From CAMCHP01 sp036835325 (GTDB taxonomy: Bacteria > Bacteroidota > Bacteroidia > Flavobacteriales_D > Sanyastnellaceae), in NCBI GenBank assembly GCA_036835325.1, contig DAITMF010000008.1, positions 1 through 64,000 of the forward strand: 64,000 nt of DNA, given 5' to 3'. Every line of letters starts with the position of its first letter. Positions within the stretch are counted from its first letter, which is position 1. The translations under genes were made by a program, and so were the position numbers. Below are positions 16,100 to 24,450 of the stretch, piece by piece. Under the pieces are notes generated by a model, which saw nothing but the letters and a program-made list of their open reading frames with translations, was not told the DNA's origin and did not search any database.

Positions 16100-17489
16100 A
16101 CCAATTGTTCTTGCGCTTGCACTTGCGTTCACTTCAGTGGCTACGGCCCAGTTGATGAACCTATCGCCGTATTCGCGCTTTGGCTTGGGCGACATCTACA
16201 ACAGTGGCAACACCGGCTCTTTGGCCCTTGGTGGAGTGAAAACCACCTTCAACGATGCGGCCATGATCAATGCAGAGAACCCGGCGACACTGGGTTACGT
16301 GTTCAACACCACACTGCAAACCAGCCTGCGTTTCAACACTCTGCGCCTTAGCCAAAACGGCAGTGAAGCCACATTGAACAATGGTTTTCTCGAGCAGTTT
16401 CAAATGCTCTTCAAGCGGCCCGGAGCCAAAACCGGTGTGCTGATGGGCATTAGTCCGTTCACCACCACCGGCTACGCCATCACTACAACTGACCCGAACA
16501 CACCCGTTGGGCCCGTCGTATACAACTACGAAGGCAAGGGGGGTATTACACGTGCCTATGCCGCGGTTGGACGAAAGTTCCCGATCAAGCAGTACTACCG
16601 CTTTTTAGATAAAGATGGCGCGGCTACCGACAGCCTTCGTGTAATTCGCCACACCGTTAGCGGCGGTTTGACCGGCAATTACCTCTTTGGAGCAGTGAAC
16701 CAAACACGGCTTGTTGAAATTCAGAATACCACGTTCTTGGGCACTCGTGCAACCGATCGACTTTCACTTTCAGACTTCACACTCGATCTGGGAGTACACT
16801 ACGAATGGCTAGCACGCATCAAGTTTGGTAAAGACAAGAAAATCATTGAGCGCACCGCACTTCAGGTTGCCGCCGTTTATTCGCCCGAACGCCGCGTGGG
16901 GGGCACCCTTGAGGCTTACTCCGAATCGGTGATTTTTCAGGGCGGGCGTGCCTTTGCCATTGATACCACCTTTGCAGTGAACGGCGAATCAATCAGCACC
17001 TTACCGCAGCGATTGCGAAGCGGCGTTGCCATACACCACTACAACCGAAAAGGGCGCCACATCATGGTTGCCGTTGACTATGAAGCCCGCAACTGGTCAC
17101 GATTCCAAACCCTCACTGACGAAGGCAACATTAACCCTGGATTGGTGAGTAGTCAAGAATTTTCGTTCGGCGTGCAGTACATGCCGAAACCCATTGAAGA
17201 ATCCGGGAACTTTTTACAGCGCGGACAATACCGCGCGGGCTTGCGGAATACCCAAACTTACCTTGTGGTACAAGGTGAACAGATTGTTGACCGAGCGGTT
17301 TCACTTGGGCTAAGTTGGCCCATGATTAGCTCGCGAAGCGCAAGCAAATTTCACCTTGGCATGGAATTTGGTCAACGAGGAGAAGACAACGGCCAATTGC
17401 TCCGGGAAGACTACACCAACTTCTACGTTGGATTCTCTCTGGCGCCATTTGTAAAGAATGCCTGGTTTGTCACACGAAAATACGATTAA
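16089..17489 (+). CDS. outer membrane beta-barrel protein (FadL-like)
   Basis: A 466-residue protein with a signal peptide (about 1-20, ending TATAQ). An N-terminal segment (LSPYSRFGLGDIYNSG, then GSLALGGVKTTFNDAAMIN and NPATLGY) is typical of Bacteroidota barrel proteins related to FadL/OmpP1 transporters. Alternating aromatic beta strands continue to a C-terminal strand (NFYVGFSLAPF). It is likely an outer-membrane channel for hydrophobic molecules; no substrate can be named. ATG 16089 is used because the signal peptide starts there; it overlaps coaX by 11 bases. Confidence 0.75.
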   Translation: MRIKPIVLALALAFTSVATAQLMNLSPYSRFGLGDIYNSGNTGSLALGGVKTTFNDAAMINAENPATLGYVFNTTLQTSLRFNTLRLSQNGSEATLNNGFLEQFQMLFKRPGAKTGVLMGISPFTTTGYAITTTDPNTPVGPVVYNYEGKGGITRAYAAVGRKFPIKQYYRFLDKDGAATDSLRVIRHTVSGGLTGNYLFGAVNQTRLVEIQNTTFLGTRATDRLSLSDFTLDLGVHYEWLARIKFGKDKKIIERTALQVAAVYSPERRVGGTLEAYSESVIFQGGRAFAIDTTFAVNGESISTLPQRLRSGVAIHHYNRKGRHIMVAVDYEARNWSRFQTLTDEGNINPGLVSSQEFSFGVQYMPKPIEESGNFLQRGQYRAGLRNTQTYLVVQGEQIVDRAVSLGLSWPMISSRSASKFHLGMEFGQRGEDNGQLLREDYTNFYVGFSLAPFVKNAWFVTRKYD

Positions 17490-17509
17490 CCCGATCTAAC
17501 ACATAGACC

Positions 17510-18874
17510 ATGAAACAATTCGCACTACTTGCAGCATTTGCAATAGGGATGATGAGCTCAATGGATGTTTACGCCCAACCCGATAACTCGAAATACGGCG
17601 CCACCGAAGAGCAACAAGTTGCTTGCATGGAAGCGCTCAGCGTTTACAAAAGCTTTAAAGACCAAGACAACCTGAAAGATGCTTACCGCATTTGGCAGAA
17701 AGCCTGCACGGTTTGTCCGCCCGATGCACAAGAATCTGTCTACATCGACGGTGTGCGCTTCATCAAAAACGAGATGAAAGAAAGCAAAGGCGATAAAGAA
17801 CGTGTGAAGGTACTTGTTGACTCTTTGATGAGCACCTACGACAAGCGCATGGAGTACTTCGCGGCCACTGACAAGAACCCCAACAACCGTTGCACCATTC
17901 TTGGCTTTAAGGCAAACGACTACTCGAGCATCTTTAAAAACCGTACCCGTGATGCCTACGAGCTATTCAAGGAGTCATATGAATGCTTGAAAGCAGAAAG
18001 CAATGCAAGCGTTTTGAGCGGCTACTACATCGCTATGTTTGAACTCTTCAAATCCGCCGAAGGCGCTGAGAAGAATGCCCTGCTAAGTGACCTCCTTACA
18101 GAGTACCTCAACATGCAAGATTACGTTGACGTCAATGTAAAAAACAGCAGCGATGACCGCGTGAAAGAAGGCTACGAGAAAGCCCGCAACAACATTGACG
18201 AGATCTTTTTGCAAATCGCAGAGTGCGAACAAATGTTGCCTGTGCTTGAGCAGAAGGTTGCCGGCAGTCCTGACGACTTCGAATTGAAGAAGAAAGTGCT
18301 TCGATTGATGAACCGCAAAGATTGCTCTGATGGTGAGTTTTTCATCGCCGTGGCAAAAGCGGTCTACGCTAAAGAACCTGAACACAGCTCAGCCTATGCC
18401 ATCGGCAAAGTACTTCTCAAAAATGAAGAGTTCGGTGAATCGCTCCGTTACATGGAAGGCGCCGTTGATCTCTGCGGAGACTGCGGCGAACGTGAAACCT
18501 ACCTCCTCCGCGCCGGTCAGCTGGCTTCTGTTGTGAAGCAAAACAGCAAAGCGCGCACCTACGCACGAAAAGTGCTGGAGATTAACTCTAAGAACGGACA
18601 AGCCATCATTCTTGAAGGTGACGCCATCTTCGGAATGTCAAGTCAGTGCGACGACGGTGCGCTCGGAGCACGTTCAGTATACTGGCTCGCGGCCGATTAC
18701 TACGCCCGTGCCCGCAGCCTTGACCCGAGCGTGAGCGACTTGGCCTCGAAGAAAATTTCGATTGCAACAAACCAGTTCCCTTCGAAAGAAGACATCTTCA
18801 AGTTTGCCAAGAAAGAAGGCGACAGCTTCACCGTACCGTGCTTGGGCGAAACCACAACCATTCGCGTACGATGA
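17510..18874 (+). CDS. periplasmic tetratricopeptide-repeat protein
   Basis: A 454-residue protein with a signal peptide (1-22, ending VYAQ). It is helix-rich with TPR-like pairs in the N-terminal half (LSVYKSFKDQDNLKDAYRIW, cysteines near CTVCPP) and clear TPR units at about 280-390 (SAYAIGKVLLKNEEFGESLR, ARTYARKVLEINSKNGQAI). Probably a periplasmic scaffold. Its position between an outer-membrane barrel and lptC suggests an envelope role (inference). The TGA overlaps the lptC ATG. Confidence 0.75.
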   Translation: MKQFALLAAFAIGMMSSMDVYAQPDNSKYGATEEQQVACMEALSVYKSFKDQDNLKDAYRIWQKACTVCPPDAQESVYIDGVRFIKNEMKESKGDKERVKVLVDSLMSTYDKRMEYFAATDKNPNNRCTILGFKANDYSSIFKNRTRDAYELFKESYECLKAESNASVLSGYYIAMFELFKSAEGAEKNALLSDLLTEYLNMQDYVDVNVKNSSDDRVKEGYEKARNNIDEIFLQIAECEQMLPVLEQKVAGSPDDFELKKKVLRLMNRKDCSDGEFFIAVAKAVYAKEPEHSSAYAIGKVLLKNEEFGESLRYMEGAVDLCGDCGERETYLLRAGQLASVVKQNSKARTYARKVLEINSKNGQAIILEGDAIFGMSSQCDDGALGARSVYWLAADYYARARSLDPSVSDLASKKISIATNQFPSKEDIFKFAKKEGDSFTVPCLGETTTIRVR

Positions 18875-19443
18875 GCAACCCAACGGCATTGAAAGCATTG
18901 ATTCCGCTCGCGCTTGCGAGCGGAATCTTTTTTTCGTGCCGAAACGAGATTGAAGAAATCAGAGCGCTGACCGAAGACCGCGAGTTTTCGGTGCAAACCA
19001 TTCGCAACGGCATTTTCTATTATACAGAAGACGGCAGGCTTTCTAACACCTTGGAGGCTACTGTTTTTGACCGGTACGAAGGTGAGAATCCGCGCATTGA
19101 AGTCAGCGATGGTTTCACGCTAACCATTTTCGACTCGGTAGGCGGTGTTGATGCCACCTTAACCGCTAGGTACGGCACTTGGTGGGACCTTGAAGGCCGC
19201 TTGGTTGCCCGAGAAAATGTAGAACTCATCAACAACGAAGGAAGCACACTGCGCACCGAAGAACTTTACTTCGTCCAAGACAGCGACCGCGTGTACACCG
19301 ACAAAAACGTTGCCATCACCACCGGTGACGGCACCATCTACGGCAAAGGCTTGGTCAGCGACAGCCGTTTCAGGCAACGCCGAATCAAGCAAGTCACCGG
19401 AACCATGTACATTGACGAACCAACCCCCACTGAGACCCCTTGA
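18871..19443 (+). CDS. lptC: LPS export protein LptC, lipoprotein form
   Basis: A 190-residue LptC-type protein with a lipoprotein signal ending in GIFFSC (Cys at about 23). The LptC/OstA-like beta domain spans about 30-185 (GIFYYTEDGRLSNTLEATVF; ARYGTWWDLEGRLVARENVE; LRTEELYFVQDSDRVYTDKN). It links the inner-membrane LptBFG transporter to the periplasmic bridge in lipopolysaccharide export. ATG 18871 overlaps the TPR gene stop (ATGA). Unusually, codons 10-22 form a perfect 12-bp hairpin followed by seven T: an intrinsic terminator inside the reading frame (18900-18934). Confidence 0.85.
   Translation: MSNPTALKALIPLALASGIFFSCRNEIEEIRALTEDREFSVQTIRNGIFYYTEDGRLSNTLEATVFDRYEGENPRIEVSDGFTLTIFDSVGGVDATLTARYGTWWDLEGRLVARENVELINNEGSTLRTEELYFVQDSDRVYTDKNVAITTGDGTIYGKGLVSDSRFRQRRIKQVTGTMYIDEPTPTETP
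18900..18934 (+). terminator. intrinsic terminator embedded in the lptC coding sequence
   Basis: GATTCCGCTCGC (18900-18911) and GCGAGCGGAATC (18916-18927) are exact reverse complements around a four-base loop, followed by T at 18928-18934. It is the most perfect terminator in the window, yet it lies 29 bases inside lptC and encodes its lipoprotein signal. It could end the upstream operon part-way or act as an attenuator released by ribosomes translating lptC from the overlapping start. Confidence 0.8.
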
Positions 19444-19446
19444 TCT

Positions 19447-19659
19447 ATGGATTTCGAACAACAGCTTAAGATGCACCGTATCGCCGAACGCTTTTGGCTC
19501 CTCGTTGTGATTGTCACTACCGGTATCACCATTTACTGGTGGGCCACCGAAGGCATTTATGCACACCGCTTTGCGCCCGTGGTTCCGGCGTTGGCGCTGT
19601 TTTGGTTCACAGTGCGGCGCCGGTTGCGCAAGCGACTGGAGCGCAATCGTGAACAGTAA
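19447..19659 (+). CDS. small two-helix membrane protein of unknown function
   Basis: A 70-residue protein: an amphipathic N-terminus (MDFEQQLKMHRIAERF), two hydrophobic segments (about 18-34 and 42-56) and a highly basic tail (RRRLRKRLERNRE). It starts three bases after the lptC stop and sits before the CNNM/CorC gene, so it is probably co-transcribed with lptC. I do not recognise a named family. The positive-inside rule puts the tail in the cytoplasm. Confidence 0.65.
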   Translation: MDFEQQLKMHRIAERFWLLVVIVTTGITIYWWATEGIYAHRFAPVVPALALFWFTVRRRLRKRLERNREQ

Positions 19660-19680
19660 CCATCGCTTTGCTTTTTCGTT

Positions 19681-19688
19681 TACTTTTG
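19681..19688 (+). promoter_or_regulatory. -7 box TACTTTTG before the CNNM/CorC gene
   Basis: Matches TAnnTTTG, 24 bases before ATG 19713. It suggests an internal promoter after the lptC-small protein pair, which would matter if the lptC terminator works. Confidence 0.5.
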
Positions 19689-19712
19689 TTGTAAACCCTT
19701 GCGCCCCTTTCC

Positions 19713-20987
19713 ATGGACGATGACAGTTGGCTTATAATTCTCTTATCCATTGCCTTTTCTGCGTTTTTCTCAGGCATGGAGATCGCCTTCGTTTCGGCCA
19801 ACAAGCTGAAAATTGAGCTCGATGCAAAACAGGGGTCGCTCGCCGCAAAGATTGTAAGTCGCTGTTTAGCTTACCCAAGGCTGTTTATTGCAGCCATGTT
19901 GGTGGGCAACAACTTGGCGCTGGTTGCATACGGAATTGAAGCCGGAGCGATGATTTCGCGGTTTTTCTTTTTTACGGATGACTGGAACGACGCCGCACAG
20001 CCCTACCTCGCACTGGCCGTTCAAACGCTAATTTCGACCCTGGTCATTTTGGTTACCGCCGAATTTTTGCCGAAATCGATTTTCCGCATCAATCCCAATG
20101 GCTGGTTGAAAATCATGGCGTTGCCACTCAGTCTGGTTTTTGCCGTTTTGTTCATCCCGGCGTGGTTGGTCACCCGCGTCAGCACCTTGTTCTTGCGCGT
20201 TGTTTTTCGCGTCGACATGAGCGATGAAAGCAAAGGGTTCGGTACCGTAGACCTTGATCACTTTCTGCGCGACATCACGGCACGGATGGAACCCGAACAA
20301 GAACTGGAGCACGAAATTCAGATTCTCCAAAACGCCCTTGACTTTTCGTCGTTGAAAGCACGCGACTGCCTCATCCCCCGAAATGAAATCATAGCATTGA
20401 ATGTTGAAGACTCGGTAGAGGCCCTCCGCAACCGTTTTGTAGAAACCGGGTTGTCGAAACTCGTGATTTACCGCGACAGCATTGACAACATCATCGGCTA
20501 CGTGCACATCCGCGACGCGTTCAAAAAACCTGAAAACATCAAGAAAGTGTTGATGCCCGCACTGTTCATTCCTGAACCCATGCCGGCCCAAGACGTGCTT
20601 GAGACCTTTATCAAAAAGAAGCGCAACCTCGCTGTAGTGGTTGATGAATACGGAGGAACCTCAGGAATCATCACCATTGAAGACGTAGTTGAAGAAATTT
20701 TCGGCGAAATCGAAGACGAGCACGACCGCGAAGAATTGATCGAAGAAGAGCTGAATGAGAACCATTTTAGGTTCAGTGCCCGCCTCGAAATTGATTATTT
20801 GAATGAAACCTACAAGCTAAACCTGCCTGAAGGCGACGACTACGACACCCTCGGCGGTTTGATTTTGCACCACACCGAAGACATTCCTGAAGTGCATGAA
20901 ACCTTGCGCATCGATGATTATACGGTGCGTATAGAGCGTGTGAGCAATACCCGCATCGAATTGGTGGAGCTCGTAAAAGAAGATTAA
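19713..20987 (+). CDS. CNNM/CBS/CorC-HlyC family membrane protein (hemolysin family)
   Basis: A 424-residue paralogue of the GldE architecture. A DUF21/CNNM domain has about four helices (ILLSIAFSAFFSGMEIAFVS at the start). Two CBS domains follow at about 205-320 (DCLIPRNEIIALN, LVIYRDSIDNIIGYVHIRD, VVVDEYGGTSGIITIEDVVE) and a C-terminal CorC/HlyC domain (about 340-420). Such proteins are linked to magnesium/cobalt efflux or resistance; the substrate here is unproven. It lies 6 kb downstream of gldE, so two CNNM proteins bracket the cluster. Confidence 0.88.
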   Translation: MDDDSWLIILLSIAFSAFFSGMEIAFVSANKLKIELDAKQGSLAAKIVSRCLAYPRLFIAAMLVGNNLALVAYGIEAGAMISRFFFFTDDWNDAAQPYLALAVQTLISTLVILVTAEFLPKSIFRINPNGWLKIMALPLSLVFAVLFIPAWLVTRVSTLFLRVVFRVDMSDESKGFGTVDLDHFLRDITARMEPEQELEHEIQILQNALDFSSLKARDCLIPRNEIIALNVEDSVEALRNRFVETGLSKLVIYRDSIDNIIGYVHIRDAFKKPENIKKVLMPALFIPEPMPAQDVLETFIKKKRNLAVVVDEYGGTSGIITIEDVVEEIFGEIEDEHDREELIEEELNENHFRFSARLEIDYLNETYKLNLPEGDDYDTLGGLILHHTEDIPEVHETLRIDDYTVRIERVSNTRIELVELVKED

Positions 20988-21053
20988 TTTCAGGTAACGT
21001 TCCAACAATTTTCGCGTAAGCACGAGGCACTTTCATAAGTCACAGAACCTCCG

Positions 21054-21061
21054 TATATTCG
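21054..21061 (+). promoter_or_regulatory. -7 box TATATTCG for ppiD
   Basis: One mismatch from TAnnTTTG, 28 bases before ATG 21090, in the 102-base gap after the CNNM gene. The gap otherwise shows no gene or terminator. Confidence 0.4.
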
Positions 21062-21089
21062 CCGCTCCAAAAAAATTAAAGCTACACCG

Positions 21090-23183
21090 ATGGCATTGAT
21101 TGAAAACATTCGGAAACGTCAGGGCCTCCTTCTTGCGATGGTTGGTCTGGGTATGTTGAGCTTCCTTATTCCTTACGACGCTGTTATGTCGTTGTTTGGG
21201 CAAGGGGCCAACCGTGAAGTAGGCAGCATTGACGGCAATTCGATTACCGCTCTTGACTACCAAAACGCCCTCCAGAAGCGCCGTGGGCTCTTCAACTACA
21301 CCAGCAACCAAGCCCTCGAAAATGAGGTATGGAACGACCTCGTGGAAGCTACTCTACTCTCACCTGAGTACGATGCCCTCGGTTTGGACGTCTCTCAAGA
21401 AGAGTTTGACGAGATTCGCTTTGGCGATCACATCTCGACCTACGTGAAAAACACCTTCTACGGTGGCAATGTGAGCCAAGAGTCGCGTGACAACTGGCGC
21501 ACAACATTTGCTAACATGTTCAACGATGAGACCGGTCCGGGTCGCGCCAACTATAACGGCTACGTTGATGTTATCGTACAAAAACGCCTCCGCGAGAAGT
21601 ACGACGTGCTCGTGAACAAAGGTTTGTACGCCAACTCGCTCGAGGCGAAGTACGAATTTGTTCGCGGCGAAGAGAAAGTCAACATTGACTATGTACTTGC
21701 AACGTACAAAACCCTTGCCGATAGCCTTGTTACAGTGAAAGACAGTGACGTACGCGCCCTCTACAACAAGCGCAAGTCTGATCCTAAGCTGAAGCAGCAA
21801 GAAGCCCGTGACCTTGAATACATCAAGTTCACCCTTGAGCCATCGGCAGAAGACATCACCAAACTTCGTACAGAACTGGAAGCATTGTCAACCGAATGGC
21901 GTACGCTTGACAACGACACCAACTTTGTTACCCGCAACAACAGCGGAGCTCCTTACATCAGCCGCCGTTTGAAAGAAAACCAAGCAGTAACCGAGGGCGA
22001 CAAGTCTATCTTTACCACTCAAGAAGGTGAAGTTGTTGGACCGTACGAAGACGCCGGCCGCATGGTTGTTGTTAAACCGGTGCGTTTCATCGATGTTCCT
22101 GATAGCGCAGCAAAATGCCGTCACATCCTATTGTCGTTTAAAGACAAAGGCAATGCCGATGAAGTAGCCGAGCTAAAAGCACGTGCTGACAGCTTGCGTC
22201 GCCGCCTCCGCGCTGGTGATAGCTTCGACGATTTGGTAACACGCTTCTCTGAAGACCCAGGTTCAAAAACAACCGGTGGGGTTTACGATTTCTTCCCACG
22301 CGGACAGATGGTGAAGCCCTTCGAAGACTTCTGCTTTGACAACGCAATCGGAACGGTTGGTAGTGTTGAAACCACCTACGGCATTCACCTTGTAGAGGTA
22401 TTGGATCAACGCTGGACTGTGAAGGAGGCTGAATTGGCTGAACTCATCCGCACCATTGCCCCTTCTGCAGAAACTCGCCGCAACATTTACAACACAGCGC
22501 GCGACTTTGCAACCAACTTCCGTGACGAAGAGAGCTTCCGCACCGCCGCAGACACCATGGGCTACGCCCTTACTGAAGCCAAAAATGTACTTCCCGGTGC
22601 AAGCAACGTAGGTGCATTGCGCGACGCATACGAAGTGATCAATTGGTCAATGAAGGCCGAGAAAGGCACTGTTTCTACACCGCTTACCGTAGGCAATGAC
22701 TACATAGTGGCCCTATTGACCAAGGTCATGAAAGCCGGCGAGCCGAGCTTCGAAAACATCGAAGATCAGATGCGCGAAGAGGCAACCAAAGCTGCCAAAG
22801 CGAAGTACCTCATTGAAAAACTGAAGAAAGCAGAAAACCTTGAGCAGGCGGCGGCAATTGCCGGTACAACCGTAAAGAGCGCAAGCGGCATCAACCTGAA
22901 GAGCGGAACCATCACCGGAAGCGGTGTTGGCCAAGAACCTAAGGTTGCCGGTTTGGCGTTCGCTGTTCCAAACGGTAGCATGTCACTGCCCATCGAGGGT
23001 GAGTTTGGCGTATGGGTTATCGCTCCTACCAGCGAGGTAACTCCTGCCGCTGAGCGCGACGACTACTTTGCTGAACAAGAGCAAGCGACAACCCGCATGC
23101 GCGGAGGTTTGTCGATTCAGTTGCTGAACGCCATTAAAAGTGGCGGCGATGTTAAAGACCAACGCACTGAATTCAACCAATGA
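21090..23183 (+). CDS. ppiD: periplasmic folding chaperone PpiD/SurA-type peptidyl-prolyl isomerase
   Basis: A 697-residue protein anchored by one N-terminal helix (about 12-30, GLLLAMVGLGMLSFLIPYDA) after MALIENIRKRQ, the PpiD signature. A SurA_N-like chaperone region (about 45-210) is followed by a parvulin domain (about 345-445: CRHILLSF, then DLVTRFSEDPGSKTTGGVYD and TTYGIHLVEV). A second, degenerate parvulin-like region and a C-terminal chaperone region follow. It helps secreted and outer-membrane proteins fold in the periplasm. It is convergent with queA across a bidirectional terminator. Confidence 0.9.
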   Translation: MALIENIRKRQGLLLAMVGLGMLSFLIPYDAVMSLFGQGANREVGSIDGNSITALDYQNALQKRRGLFNYTSNQALENEVWNDLVEATLLSPEYDALGLDVSQEEFDEIRFGDHISTYVKNTFYGGNVSQESRDNWRTTFANMFNDETGPGRANYNGYVDVIVQKRLREKYDVLVNKGLYANSLEAKYEFVRGEEKVNIDYVLATYKTLADSLVTVKDSDVRALYNKRKSDPKLKQQEARDLEYIKFTLEPSAEDITKLRTELEALSTEWRTLDNDTNFVTRNNSGAPYISRRLKENQAVTEGDKSIFTTQEGEVVGPYEDAGRMVVVKPVRFIDVPDSAAKCRHILLSFKDKGNADEVAELKARADSLRRRLRAGDSFDDLVTRFSEDPGSKTTGGVYDFFPRGQMVKPFEDFCFDNAIGTVGSVETTYGIHLVEVLDQRWTVKEAELAELIRTIAPSAETRRNIYNTARDFATNFRDEESFRTAADTMGYALTEAKNVLPGASNVGALRDAYEVINWSMKAEKGTVSTPLTVGNDYIVALLTKVMKAGEPSFENIEDQMREEATKAAKAKYLIEKLKKAENLEQAAAIAGTTVKSASGINLKSGTITGSGVGQEPKVAGLAFAVPNGSMSLPIEGEFGVWVIAPTSEVTPAAERDDYFAEQEQATTRMRGGLSIQLLNAIKSGGDVKDQRTEFNQ

Positions 23184-23226
23184 TTGATCGAGGGTTATCC
23201 ATCCTCATCCCATAAGATTAAATGAA

Positions 23227-23250
23227 AAAGGCCCCAACTCGGGGCCTTTT
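23227..23250. terminator. bidirectional terminator between ppiD and queA
   Basis: AAAGGCCCC (23227-23235) pairs with GGGGCCTTT (23241-23249) over a five-base loop, with T after the right arm and A before the left arm. It serves both convergent genes, ppiD (plus) and queA (minus). Confidence 0.85.
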
Positions 23251-23264
23251 CGTTTGTAGGCAAG

Positions 23265-24446
23265 TCAACTTCGCTCAAGCAATGAGCTGTCGCCATAACT
23301 CAGAAACCGATACCCCGAGCTGAGTGCATGGCTGTAAACGCGCCTCCAGTCATCGCCAATGATGGCGTGCACCAGAAGCAGCAAGGTGCTTTTTGGCATG
23401 TGGAAATTGGTGAAAATGCCATCAATGCTGCGAAGGGTGTATCCGGGGGCGATCATGATGCTGGTTTCAAAACCGTAGCGGTCGAGCTTCTCTTCGCCTA
23501 AGGCGGTATGCAGCCACGCCATTGCCTCGTTAAAGTCGGCAAACTGCGGCTCAACCTTGTACGGTTCATACTGGTCAATGAACCGTGGCATCTTGCCTTC
23601 TCGGCGCCACTTTTCAGCCAGCCAGTACACACTTTCAAGAGTGCGCAGTGATGTGGTGCCCACCGCGTATTTCTTACCGGCCCTACTGAGCATTTCGATG
23701 GCTGAACGCTCAACCTCGCATTGCTCTTCGTGCATTTCATGGTCAAAAATCGCATCTACAGACATGGGTTTAAAGGTACCCGCGCTCACATGAAGGGTTA
23801 GCTTTACCTGATCAACGCTCAGGCTACGCAAGATTTCATCGGTAAAGTGCAAGCCAGCTGTAGGAGCGGCAACGCTGCCCAATTTCTCGGCGAAGGCGGT
23901 TTGGTAACGCAAGCGGTCGCTTTCGTTGGCCTCGCGGTGAATGTAGGGCGGCAACGGAATTCGTCCGGCGTGTTCAAGCACCTCCGCGAAGGGCATGCCA
24001 CCGGGTTTCCATTCGAGGGCCACGAGAAACTCATCTCCGCGCTTTTCTACGAGCGATGCGTGTACGGTTACGTCTTCGGATTGGATGGTCACGTGGCCGT
24101 CTTTCCAGCGCTTGGCGCCGCCCACAAGGCACATCCAGTGGGTAAGTCCTGTGGCTTGCATGGCATGGTCGACGGCATCGTCAGCCGGCCGAAGGAGGAA
24201 GATTTCAACCTTTCCGCCGGTAGACTTGTGTCCGATTAAACGCGCATGAATTACCCGCGTATTGTTGAGAATAAGCTGACTTCCGGGAGGCAGCAGCCTG
24301 ACCACATCGCTGAAAGCATGGTCAGTAATGAGGCCACCTTTGTAATGGAGCAGCCGTGAAGCGTCGCGACGTTCGGCAGGGTGCAACGCAATGGCCTCCT
24401 CCGGAAGCTCGTAATCGAAATCTTCAGGACGGTAATCGGTTTTCAT
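23265..24446 (-). CDS. queA: S-adenosylmethionine:tRNA ribosyltransferase-isomerase
   Basis: A 393-residue QueA that transfers and isomerises the ribose of SAM onto preQ1 at tRNA position 34, giving epoxyqueuosine. Motifs: FDYELPEEAIALHPAERRD at the N-terminus, LILNNTRVIHARL, AAPTAGLHFTDEIL in the middle, HVSAGTFKPM, and KYAVGTTSLRTLE plus MPKSTLLLLVHA near the end. It is longer than E. coli QueA by about 35 residues, in the C-terminal half. It starts at ATG 24446, four bases after the amidohydrolase stop, so it is probably in the same operon. Confidence 0.95.
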   Translation of the reverse strand: MKTDYRPEDFDYELPEEAIALHPAERRDASRLLHYKGGLITDHAFSDVVRLLPPGSQLILNNTRVIHARLIGHKSTGGKVEIFLLRPADDAVDHAMQATGLTHWMCLVGGAKRWKDGHVTIQSEDVTVHASLVEKRGDEFLVALEWKPGGMPFAEVLEHAGRIPLPPYIHREANESDRLRYQTAFAEKLGSVAAPTAGLHFTDEILRSLSVDQVKLTLHVSAGTFKPMSVDAIFDHEMHEEQCEVERSAIEMLSRAGKKYAVGTTSLRTLESVYWLAEKWRREGKMPRFIDQYEPYKVEPQFADFNEAMAWLHTALGEEKLDRYGFETSIMIAPGYTLRSIDGIFTNFHMPKSTLLLLVHAIIGDDWRRVYSHALSSGYRFLSYGDSSLLERS

Positions 24447-24450
24447 GCAA

